A stretch of DNA of 64,000 nt from NCBI RefSeq assembly GCF_021601385.1, contig NZ_BQHO01000001.1, forward strand, positions 248,001-312,000, written 5' to 3'. How positions within the stretch are numbered: position 1 is the stretch's first letter; each line of letters opens with the position of its first letter. The notes beneath the pieces are model-generated. The model saw only the letters and a list, made by a program, of their open reading frames with translations. It was not told the origin of the DNA and searched no databases. The DNA is from Pseudomonas parasichuanensis. GTDB taxonomy: Bacteria > Pseudomonadota > Gammaproteobacteria > Pseudomonadales > Pseudomonadaceae. A program made the position numbers and the translations under genes. Positions 1 to 10,224 of the stretch are shown in pieces.

Positions 1-327
1 CTGGGTGGCTGTGTAAGCGTGACGGAGTTGGAAGAATCTCACGAAACCATGGATGTAATGTCTGGCAAGACGCCCCGTGAGTACGCCGATTGCGTCAAGC
101 GCAAACTGACGGACACACGCGACCCACTGGGCGAAGAGGTACGTGGCGATGGCCTGCGCCTGATCGTGCCGCAAAAGCTCGCAGCAGGCGTGGGGCCGGC
201 GGCGCTGCTGGACATCGACAAGCGCGGCAGCGGCAGTGCAATCAAGGTGCATGAGCGCTTGAATAATTTCCCGCTGCGCCTGGGGGATGTGCGCACGGCG
301 GCGACCGAGTGCATCTCTGGTTCTTGA
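1..327 (+). CDS. Lipoprotein, 3' part (5' end outside window)
   Basis: The frame is open from the first base of the window and reads L-G-G-C at codons 1-4. That is a textbook lipobox, so the protein is most likely an outer- or inner-membrane lipoprotein whose signal peptide lies just upstream. The remaining 105 residues after the Cys are soluble and contain no domain I recognise. A GTG at 19 could be mistaken for the start, but the in-frame lipobox before it argues that the true start is outside. The small pseudomonad lipoproteins of this kind are poorly characterised, so no function is given. Confidence 0.75.
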   Translation: MGGCVSVTELEESHETMDVMSGKTPREYADCVKRKLTDTRDPLGEEVRGDGLRLIVPQKLAAGVGPAALLDIDKRGSGSAIKVHERLNNFPLRLGDVRTAATECISGS

Positions 328-353
328 TCCAGCGCAGCCAATGATCGATTAGC

Positions 354-370
354 GGGCAGATTGCCCTTTT
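354..370 (+). terminator. Weak intrinsic terminator after the lipoprotein gene
   Basis: A five-pair stem (gggca / tgccc) with a three-base loop is followed directly by four T. It sits 26 bases after the lipoprotein stop. The stem is short, so efficiency is uncertain. Confidence 0.45.
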
Positions 371-473
371 CCTTCCCGGTGACACGTTGTCGCATACCGG
401 GCATTAGCCCTAGTATTTCTGGGCTTATGTCGTTTGAGCCTAAGCTTATAACAAGGAAATGGAGTCTTCCGTG

Positions 474-1136
474 ATGAAACCCCTGAGTCGTGTCGTGATC
501 GGCGGTCTGCTGATCCTGGCCTGGCCCTTGGCGTATGCCGCCGACGGTCAAAAGGTCTTCAACCAGGGCGGGCAGAACCCCGCCGCCATGGCCTGCCTGG
601 GTTGCCATGGGCCGGATGGCAAAGGCATTGGCGCTGCCGGCTTCCCCCGCCTTGCCGGCTTGCCTGCCGGCTACCTCGCCAAGCAACTGCGCGACTTTCG
701 CCAGGGCAGCCGCAAGCAGGCGGTGATGGAGCCGTTGGCCAAGGCGCTGAGTGACGCGGAAATCGAAGCGGTCAGTGCCTACCTCACTACGTTGCCGACC
801 GACGCCGTCGCCGATCTGCGTCGCCAGCAGATTGCCGGCGACGCGGTATCCCGCCTGGCCCTGTATGGCGACTGGGGCCGGCAGATCCCCGGCTGCGTGC
901 AATGCCACGGGCCTGGTGGCAGCGGTGTCGGCGAGCACTTCCCGCCCTTGGCCGGGCAACCGGCCGGCTACCTGGTGGCCCAGCTCAATGCCTGGCGCGA
1001 CGGCAGCCGCAGTAACGACCCCAACCAGTTGATGGTCAACGTGGCCAAGGCCATGACCGATGCCGAGGTCAAGGCGATTGCCGAGTATTTTGCCAATGCA
1101 GCAAGCCTGTCGGCCAGCCAGGAGGGCAAGCCATGA
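474..1136 (+). CDS. Di-haem cytochrome c, c4-like (likely partner of the next gene)
   Basis: Secreted 220-residue electron-transfer protein. An N-terminal signal peptide ending near A-Y-A-A-D precedes two class-I cytochrome c domains that look like an internal duplication, each with one haem-binding CXXCH motif (CLGCH and CVQCH). I chose the ATG at 474, not the one at 459: GGAG at 461-464 is nine bases upstream of 474, and the extra five residues of the longer form would precede the signal peptide. Its stop overlaps the start of the next gene by four bases (ATGA), so the two are translationally coupled. In Pseudomonas stutzeri a c4-like di-haem protein (TsdB) is the electron acceptor for thiosulfate dehydrogenase TsdA; the same arrangement is inferred here. 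Confidence 0.85.
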   Translation: MKPLSRVVIGGLLILAWPLAYAADGQKVFNQGGQNPAAMACLGCHGPDGKGIGAAGFPRLAGLPAGYLAKQLRDFRQGSRKQAVMEPLAKALSDAEIEAVSAYLTTLPTDAVADLRRQQIAGDAVSRLALYGDWGRQIPGCVQCHGPGGSGVGEHFPPLAGQPAGYLVAQLNAWRDGSRSNDPNQLMVNVAKAMTDAEVKAIAEYFANAASLSASQEGKP

Positions 1137-2047
1137 AAACCCTGTTCCCCGCTTTACTGTTGCTGGCCATCGGCAGTGCCCAGGCCGCGCCGATTGCCAT
1201 GGAAGACCAATCGCAGCTCAAGGTGCCGGGCGTGCAGGCCGCGCCGCAGTTCGTGGCGCCCGCCGAGAGCGCCATCCCCGACAACGCCTTCGGCAAGATG
1301 GTCCGCCAGGGCCATGCCTTGTTCGTCGATACCCGCCGCTTGATGCCCGACGCCGTGGGCAATGGCCTGAACTGCAGCAATTGCCACCTCGACCAGGGGC
1401 GTATGGCCCACTCGGCGCCGTTGTGGGGCGCCTATCCGATGTACCCGGCGTATCGCAAGAAAAACGACAAGGTCAACACCTTCGCCGAGCGCATCCAGGG
1501 TTGTTTCCAGTTCAGCATGAATGGCAAGCCGCCGGCGGCCGACAGCCCACAGATGACGGCGCTGAGCGTATATGCCTACTGGCTGTCGACCCAGGCGCCA
1601 ACCGGTGTCGAGATCGCCGGTCGGGGCTACCCCGAGGTGGCGCAGCCCGCAGGCGGCTACGACTTCAAGCGTGGCCAGCAGGTGTACCGCGAGCAATGCG
1701 CGATCTGCCACGGTGACAACGGCGAAGGGCAGCAGGTTGCCGGGGAGTATGTGATGCCGCCGTTGTGGGGCAAGGACTCGTACAACTGGGGGGCCGGCAT
1801 GCACCGCATCAATACCGCGGCGTCGTTCATCAAGTACAACATGCCGCTGGGCAAGCCAGGCAGCCTGAGTGACCAGCAGGCCTGGGACGTGGCGGCCTGG
1901 ATCAACCGTCACGAACGGCCGCAGGATCCACGGCTGCTGGAAGGCTCGATCGAGAAGACGCGATTGAAGTTCCACGCCAATGACGGGGTCAACCTGTACG
2001 GGCAGAAGGTCGACGGCGTGCTGGTCGGGCAGGGCACCGGTGGTTGA
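1133..2047 (+). CDS. tsdA: Di-haem cytochrome c, thiosulfate dehydrogenase (TsdA) family
   Basis: Periplasmic 304-residue protein predicted to oxidise two thiosulfates to tetrathionate (or the reverse). After a signal peptide ending at A-Q-A-A there are two haem sites, CSNCH at residues 81-85 and CAICH at 189-193. The sequence IQGCFQFSMNGK places Cys124 where TsdA enzymes carry the unusual cysteine ligand of the active-site haem, which separates TsdA from ordinary di-haem cytochromes. The block NWGAGMHRI is also as in TsdA. The gene overlaps the upstream c4-like cytochrome by four bases. Thiosulfate as substrate is inferred from family, not shown by sequence alone; a general di-haem cytochrome is the alternative. 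Confidence 0.75.
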   Translation: MKTLFPALLLLAIGSAQAAPIAMEDQSQLKVPGVQAAPQFVAPAESAIPDNAFGKMVRQGHALFVDTRRLMPDAVGNGLNCSNCHLDQGRMAHSAPLWGAYPMYPAYRKKNDKVNTFAERIQGCFQFSMNGKPPAADSPQMTALSVYAYWLSTQAPTGVEIAGRGYPEVAQPAGGYDFKRGQQVYREQCAICHGDNGEGQQVAGEYVMPPLWGKDSYNWGAGMHRINTAASFIKYNMPLGKPGSLSDQQAWDVAAWINRHERPQDPRLLEGSIEKTRLKFHANDGVNLYGQKVDGVLVGQGTGG

Positions 2048-2066
2048 ACCTACGCCGCAAACGAAT

Positions 2067-2088
2067 CGGCCCGCCATAAGGCGGGCCG
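2067..2088. terminator. Hairpin between convergent tsdA and DUF934 genes
   Basis: Perfect nine-pair stem (cggcccgcc / ggcgggccg) around a four-base loop, located between two convergent genes 61 bases apart. It lacks a long T-run, so it may act as a weak bidirectional terminator. Confidence 0.5.
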
Positions 2089-2108
2089 GTCGATGCAGCA
2101 GGTGACGA

Positions 2109-2603
2109 TCAGCGGCGGCGGAACAGTGGCAGCGGCTCGTCGGTGGCGCCCTGGTAGGTCACCGAGAAGTCCTTCAGGCTTTGCAGCGCGTCTTCCGGGT
2201 CCTTGTCGGCACGGATGGCGAACGCATCGAAGCCACAGCGGGCCATGTAGAACAGCTGATCGCGCAGCACGTCGCCGATGGCGCGCAGTTCACCCTTGAA
2301 CTTGTAACGGTCACGCAGCAGGCGCGCATTGGAGTAGTTGCGCCCGTCGGTGAAGGCCGGGAAGTTCAGGGCGATGACCTGGAAATACTGCACGTCTTCG
2401 CCGATCTCTTCCGCTTCCTCGTCGCTGTCCAGCCAGATGCCCAGGCCGCCATCGCGGGCCTTGAGCATGCTCGGATGGTCACGCCACAGTTGCAGCGGCA
2501 CGATGTAGTCGTCGCAGTTGGTCAGCTCGTCGATCGAGACGTCCTTGGGCAGCAGGTGCCAGGTTTCGTCGACGATCTGGTTGTTCTTAATGATTCGCTG
2601 CAT
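2109..2603 (-). CDS. DUF934 protein, sulfite-reduction companion of CysI
   Basis: A 164-residue cytosolic protein of the DUF934 family, which in pseudomonads is almost always encoded directly after cysI and is thought to assist assimilatory sulfite reduction; its biochemical role is unknown. The frame extends upstream to 2684 inside cysI, but the start at 2603 has a good ribosome site (aagga, eight bases) and gives the usual N-terminus MQRIIKNNQ. It overlaps the 3' end of cysI by 17 bases, which suggests coupled translation in one operon. Confidence 0.85.
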   Translation of the reverse strand: MQRIIKNNQIVDETWHLLPKDVSIDELTNCDDYIVPLQLWRDHPSMLKARDGGLGIWLDSDEEAEEIGEDVQYFQVIALNFPAFTDGRNYSNARLLRDRYKFKGELRAIGDVLRDQLFYMARCGFDAFAIRADKDPEDALQSLKDFSVTYQGATDEPLPLFRRR

Positions 2604-4239
2604 AGACGCGTTCCTTGAAGGGGTCGATACCGATCCGCTGGTAGGTGTCGATGAAACGCTCGTCTTCGGTGCGTCGCTCGACATACACGTTGATCAGCTT
2701 CTCGATCACGTCGGCCATGTCATCCTGGGCGAACGAAGGGCCGAGGATCTTGCCCAGGCTGGCGTCGCGTGCGGCGTTGCCGCCCAGCGAAACCTGGTAG
2801 AACTCCTCGCCTTTCTTGTCCACCCCGAGGATGCCGATGTGGCCGACGTGGTGGTGGCCGCAGGCGTTCATGCAGCCGGAGATGTTCAGGTCGAGCTCGC
2901 CGATGTCGAACAGGTAGTCCAGGTCGTCGAAGCGGCGCTGGATGGATTCGGCGATCGGGATCGACTTGGCGTTGGCCAGCGAGCAGAAATCACCGCCCGG
3001 GCAACAGATGATGTCGGTCAGCAGGCCGATGTTCGGCGTGGCGAAGCCTTGCTCGCGCAGTTCAAGCCACAGGGCGTGCAGCTGGCGCTGCTCGACGTCG
3101 GCGAGGATGATGTTCTGCTCGTGCGAAGTGCGCAGGTAGCCGAAGCTGTATCGCTCGGCGAAGTCGGCCACGGCGTCCAGCTGTTTGTCGGTCAGGTCGC
3201 CTGGGGCGACGCCGGTGGGCTTGAGCGACAGGGTCACCGCGACATAGCCCGGCTTCTTGTGGGCGCGGGTGTTGCGCGAACGCCAGCGGGCGAAGCCTGG
3301 GTGCTCGGCATCCAGCGCGCTGTAGTCCTGGTTGTCGAGCGCCAGGTATTCAGGGTCGATGAAGTGGCGCGCCACGCGCTGCACTTCGGCCTCGGTCAGG
3401 GTGGTTTCGCCACCGCGCAGGTGGGCCATTTCCGCCTCGACCTTCTCGGCGAACACTTCCGGGGTGAGGGCTTTGACCAGGATCTTGATCCGTGCCTTGT
3501 ACTTGTTGTCACGGCGGCCGTAACGGTTGTACACGCGCAGGATGGCGTCCAGGTAGCTGAGCAGGTCCTTCCAGGGCAGGAACTCGTTGATGAACGCGCC
3601 AATCACCGGAGTACGCCCCAGACCGCCGCCGACCAGTACGCGGAAGCCCAGCTCGCCGGCCGCGTTGCGCACCGGCTCCAGGCCAATGTCGTGCACTTCG
3701 ATGGCGGCGCGGTCGTCGCTCGAACCGTTGACGGCAATCTTGAACTTGCGCGGCAGGTAGGCGAATTCCGGGTGGAAAGTGGTCCACTGGCGGACAATCT
3801 CGCACCATGGGCGCGGGTCCACCAGTTCGTCGGCGGCGACACCGGCGAACTGGTCGGTGGTGACGTTGCGCAGGCAGTTGCCGCTGGTCTGGATCGCGTG
3901 CATCTGCACGGTGGCCAGCTCGGCCAGGATATCCGGGATGTCCTCCAGCGCCGGCCAGTTGTACTGCACGTTCTGGCGGGTGCTGATATGCGCGTAGCCC
4001 TTGTCGTAGTCGCGGGCGATCTTCGCCAGCATACGGGCCTGCGTCGCGTTCAGCTGGCCATAGGGCACGGCGACGCGCAGCATCGGGGCGAAGCGTTGGA
4101 CATAGAGCCCGTTCTGCAGGCGCAGCGGGCGGAATTCTTCTTCGCTCAGCTCACCGGCCAGGTAGCGGCGGGTCTGATCACGGAACTGCTTGACGCGGTC
4201 CTCGATGATCCGCTGATCGTACTCGTCGTATACGTACAT
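2587..4239 (-). CDS. cysI: Sulfite reductase haemoprotein (assimilatory)
   Basis: A 550-residue sulfite/nitrite reductase-fold protein that reduces sulfite to sulfide with six electrons in cysteine biosynthesis. The duplicated ferredoxin-like halves are visible, including the first-half R-Q-N-V-Q-Y-N-W segment. The sirohaem/4Fe-4S cysteines occur as ICCPGGDFC and SGCMNACGHH near the C-terminus. No flavoprotein subunit gene lies beside it, so electrons probably come from ferredoxin or a distant partner. The start at 4239 has agga five bases upstream. It heads a two-gene operon with the DUF934 gene. Confidence 0.95.
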   Translation of the reverse strand: MYVYDEYDQRIIEDRVKQFRDQTRRYLAGELSEEEFRPLRLQNGLYVQRFAPMLRVAVPYGQLNATQARMLAKIARDYDKGYAHISTRQNVQYNWPALEDIPDILAELATVQMHAIQTSGNCLRNVTTDQFAGVAADELVDPRPWCEIVRQWTTFHPEFAYLPRKFKIAVNGSSDDRAAIEVHDIGLEPVRNAAGELGFRVLVGGGLGRTPVIGAFINEFLPWKDLLSYLDAILRVYNRYGRRDNKYKARIKILVKALTPEVFAEKVEAEMAHLRGGETTLTEAEVQRVARHFIDPEYLALDNQDYSALDAEHPGFARWRSRNTRAHKKPGYVAVTLSLKPTGVAPGDLTDKQLDAVADFAERYSFGYLRTSHEQNIILADVEQRQLHALWLELREQGFATPNIGLLTDIICCPGGDFCSLANAKSIPIAESIQRRFDDLDYLFDIGELDLNISGCMNACGHHHVGHIGILGVDKKGEEFYQVSLGGNAARDASLGKILGPSFAQDDMADVIEKLINVYVERRTEDERFIDTYQRIGIDPFKERVYAANH

Positions 4240-4455
4240 AAAAGTCCTGTCTCAGGCTGCATGCAGCTAATCGCGCGCACGGCCGCGCACTCCGGAGCGG
4301 AGCGGGGGAACGATAGCAGAGTGGGTTTATGCGCTAAAGTGATGTTTTTGCATATGAAAAGAACCATTTGGACTAAGTGAGACTGACTGCCATTTGCCCG
4401 CTCTGCGCCGCGCTGCGGGTATACTCCGCCGTTTGCTTCCCAGGGATGTAACCCC

Positions 4456-5532
4456 ATGCTCAAGGCCTTGTGCCAGGGCCTGTTCCTGAGCCTGCCACTG
4501 GTGGCGGGCGCACAGGCCGCTTCGGTGGTTTTTCTCAACCCAGGCCTGTCCAACGAGACGTTCTGGGTCGACTACTCACGCTTCATGCAGGCCGCCGCCA
4601 CGGACCTGGGCATGCAACTGCGCGTGCAGTACAGCGAACGCCGGGCCGACCTGGCCCTGACCCAGGCCCGCGCCGTGCTGCAGGGGCCAGAGCGCCCGGA
4701 CTACCTGGTACTGGTCAATGAACAGTACGTCGCCCCCGAGATCATCCGCCTGTCCCGTGGCACCGGGGTCAAGCTGTTCCTGGTCAACAACGGCCTGACG
4801 GACAGCCAGGCGCGCAGCATTCAGGCCCAGCCCGACAAGTACCCCGAAGTGCTCGGCACCCTGACCAGCAACGACGAGGAGGCCGGCTACCAGATGCTCA
4901 AGGCAATGGTCGCGAAACTGCCGCGTTCGTCCGGGCCGGTCGACCTGCTGGCCTTTGCCGGGGTCAAGACCACCCCAGCCTCGCAACTGCGCGAGCAGGG
5001 CATGCGCCGCGCCTTGGCAGACTTCCCGCAGGTGCGCCTGCGCCAGGTGGTGTATGGCGGCTGGAACCGCCAGCGCGCCTTCGAGCAGGCGCAGGTGCTG
5101 CTTGAACGCTACCCCGACACCCGGCTGGTGTGGTCGGCCAACGATGAAATGGCCTTCGGCGCCATGCGTGCCTTCGAGCAGGCCGGCAAGGTGCCGGGGC
5201 GCGATGCCGTGTTCAGCGCGGTGAACAGCTCGCCAGAAGCCCTGCGCGCACTGATTGACGGGCGCCTGGGCGTGTTGATGGGCGGCCACTTCACCCTGGG
5301 CGGCTGGGCCATGGTCATGCTGCACGACGATGCCATGGGCCTGGCGGTGAATCGCGACGGAGCGCGCGAGCATCAGGTGCCAGTCCTGCAACTGATCGAC
5401 CCGGCCAAGGCCCGCCGTTGGTTGCAGTTGCTGGAGCAGGGCGGCCATGGCGTCGACTTTAATCGTTACAGCGCCGAAGGGCGCCCGGCCAGCTACCGCT
5501 ACCCGTTTCTCACGTCGCCCGTCGACTATTGA
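4456..5532 (+). CDS. Periplasmic binding protein, sugar-type (Peripla_BP_4-like)
   Basis: A 358-residue secreted protein with a signal peptide (cleavage after A-Q-A) and the two-lobe periplasmic-binding fold typical of ribose/xylose-type ABC receptors. Recognisable blocks are the N-terminal V-V-F-L-N-P-G, the L-V-N-N-G strand, and W-S-A-N-D-E-M-A-F-G-A in the second lobe. No permease or ATPase gene is adjacent. It therefore either serves a distant transporter or feeds a sensor protein, as several pseudomonad orphan binding proteins do. The ligand cannot be read from the sequence. Confidence 0.75.
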   Translation: MLKALCQGLFLSLPLVAGAQAASVVFLNPGLSNETFWVDYSRFMQAAATDLGMQLRVQYSERRADLALTQARAVLQGPERPDYLVLVNEQYVAPEIIRLSRGTGVKLFLVNNGLTDSQARSIQAQPDKYPEVLGTLTSNDEEAGYQMLKAMVAKLPRSSGPVDLLAFAGVKTTPASQLREQGMRRALADFPQVRLRQVVYGGWNRQRAFEQAQVLLERYPDTRLVWSANDEMAFGAMRAFEQAGKVPGRDAVFSAVNSSPEALRALIDGRLGVLMGGHFTLGGWAMVMLHDDAMGLAVNRDGAREHQVPVLQLIDPAKARRWLQLLEQGGHGVDFNRYSAEGRPASYRYPFLTSPVDY

Positions 5533-5617
5533 AAGTCCCTGCTTGAGCGAAGGGCATTGCTGAACTTAACTGCTGCTTGTGAAGTGCATTCCCATAACCA
5601 CTACAAGAGGCAATGCA

Positions 5618-5731
5618 ATGGGAAACTCAACCAAGGTCCGCAAAGCTGACAGCAGTGTCGACGCCTGGGCGATCCTGTGCCTGATCGTGCTGGTGGTGGT
5701 CACCGCCGTGTATTGGGTCAGCCACCAGTAA
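5618..5731 (+). CDS. 37-residue single-span membrane protein
   Basis: Short gene with strong support: agagg seven bases before the ATG, a clean reading frame, and a strong terminator 30 bases after the stop. The product starts with a polar, positively charged segment (MGNSTKVRKADSSVDAW) followed by one hydrophobic helix of about 20 residues and ends V-S-H-Q. It has no cysteine-rich or toxin-like features beyond being a small membrane protein. Similar tiny proteins are conserved in pseudomonads, but I know of no assigned function. It could be a regulator of a membrane complex or a type I toxin; neither is supported further. Confidence 0.65.
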   Translation: MGNSTKVRKADSSVDAWAILCLIVLVVVTAVYWVSHQ

Positions 5732-5761
5732 CGGGCCGCCATAAACCGTGAAACACACCTG

Positions 5762-5794
5762 AACCGCCCGCGGAGTGGATATCCGCGGGCGGTT
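5762..5794 (+). terminator. Strong intrinsic terminator
   Basis: Perfect 13-pair stem (aaccgcccgcgga and its complement) with a seven-base loop, 30 bases after the stop of the 37-residue gene. The downstream side ends in tttgcgtt. Confidence 0.8.
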
Positions 5795-5827
5795 TGCGTT
5801 CGGCATCGATCTTGATGGTCTTGCGCG

Positions 5828-5951
5828 CCCCTGTAGAAGCGGCCTTGTGTCGCGAAAGGGCCGCAACGCGGCCCCGGGAAATTGACCCAGACTCAAGATT
5901 GCCGGGGCTGCTGCGCAGCCCTTTCGCGGCACAAGGCCGCTCCTACAGGGG
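5828..5951. repeat. Inverted pair of REP elements
   Basis: Two facing copies (5828-5861 and 5918-5951) of a palindromic extragenic sequence with the core 'gcggccttgtg.cgcgaaaggg'. The inner hairpins are 'gggccgcaacgcggcccc' and 'ggggctgctgcgcagccc'. This is the standard P. putida-type REP doublet between convergent genes. Confidence 0.85.
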
Positions 5952-5963
5952 TTGCATGTTCGT

Positions 5964-6182
5964 CTAGCGCGCCGTCAGATGCATCGCCAGCTGCACCAGC
6001 CCGATCAGCACGAAGATGAAAATCAGGGTGAACAGCGTACCCATCACGATGAAGTGGCTGGCCTTGCCGTAGGTGAAGTCGCGGGCGCGGTTCTTGCCGC
6101 TTTGCACGCCGAAGGCGGCGGCGAGGATGCTCTGCAGCATCTGCCAGAAGGTGGGTGGTTTGCCTTGGCTGGAATCGTCCAT
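5964..6182 (-). CDS. DUF2970 small membrane protein
   Basis: A 72-residue protein matching the DUF2970 pattern: an N-terminal amphipathic segment (FWQMLQSILAAAFGVQS), a charged middle, and a C-terminal hydrophobic helix (FIVMGTLFTLIFIFVLIGLV). The start at 6182 has aaggag six bases upstream. It is flanked by REP doublets on both sides and so is probably transcribed alone. Function unknown. Confidence 0.8.
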   Translation of the reverse strand: MDDSSQGKPPTFWQMLQSILAAAFGVQSGKNRARDFTYGKASHFIVMGTLFTLIFIFVLIGLVQLAMHLTAR

Positions 6183-6231
6183 GGTTGGCTCCTTGGGTCA
6201 GAGGCAATCAGGGACAGTGTAGGTGGCTATC

Positions 6232-6335
6232 GGGGCTGCTGTGCAGCCCGTTCGCGGCAAAAGGCCGTTCCTGCAAGAAATCGCATGCTCCTGTAGGAGC
6301 GGCCTTGTGCCGCGAGCGGGCCGCAAAGCGGCCCC
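6232..6335. repeat. Inverted pair of REP elements
   Basis: Two facing copies of the same REP family as at 5828, with end hairpins 'ggggctgctgtgcagccc' and 'gggccgcaaagcggcccc'. The right copy ends seven bases before the metH stop and probably protects or ends that transcript. Confidence 0.85.
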
Positions 6336-6341
6336 ACGCTC

Positions 6342-10049
<3,708 letters not shown>

Positions 10050-10129
10050 AGGACTACCTGGTCGGGCAAAAATCAGAAGGTGCCGAATAATAACAAAGCT
10101 GCATGGATTTTAGGCGTCCTGCCCATTTG

Positions 10130-10146
10130 CATGAATTTCGTTCATG
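10130..10146. promoter_or_regulatory. MetR-type operator between metH and cti
   Basis: CATGAA-TTTCG-TTCATG is a perfect six-base inverted repeat with a five-base spacer and contains the MetR consensus TGAA-N5-TTCA. It lies 81 bases upstream of the metH start and 79 bases before the cti start. Control of metH is the natural reading; an effect on cti is possible because the site is shared. Confidence 0.65.
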
Positions 10147-10224
10147 TTAGTGCGGCGCGCCACCCACACCTCAGGACCCGCCAGGCACATCGTGATGGCT
10201 TCAAGTAACCAGGACATTCGGCAC

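Noticed and set aside
2518-4380. A 620-codon frame opposite cysI
   Set aside because: It is a shadow of cysI with no recognisable motif. cysI has complete cofactor sites.
10050-10224. A cobalamin riboswitch upstream of metH
   Set aside because: The 175-base gap has no B12-box-like segment or room for the fold once the cti signals are considered. Only the MetR-type palindrome stands out.
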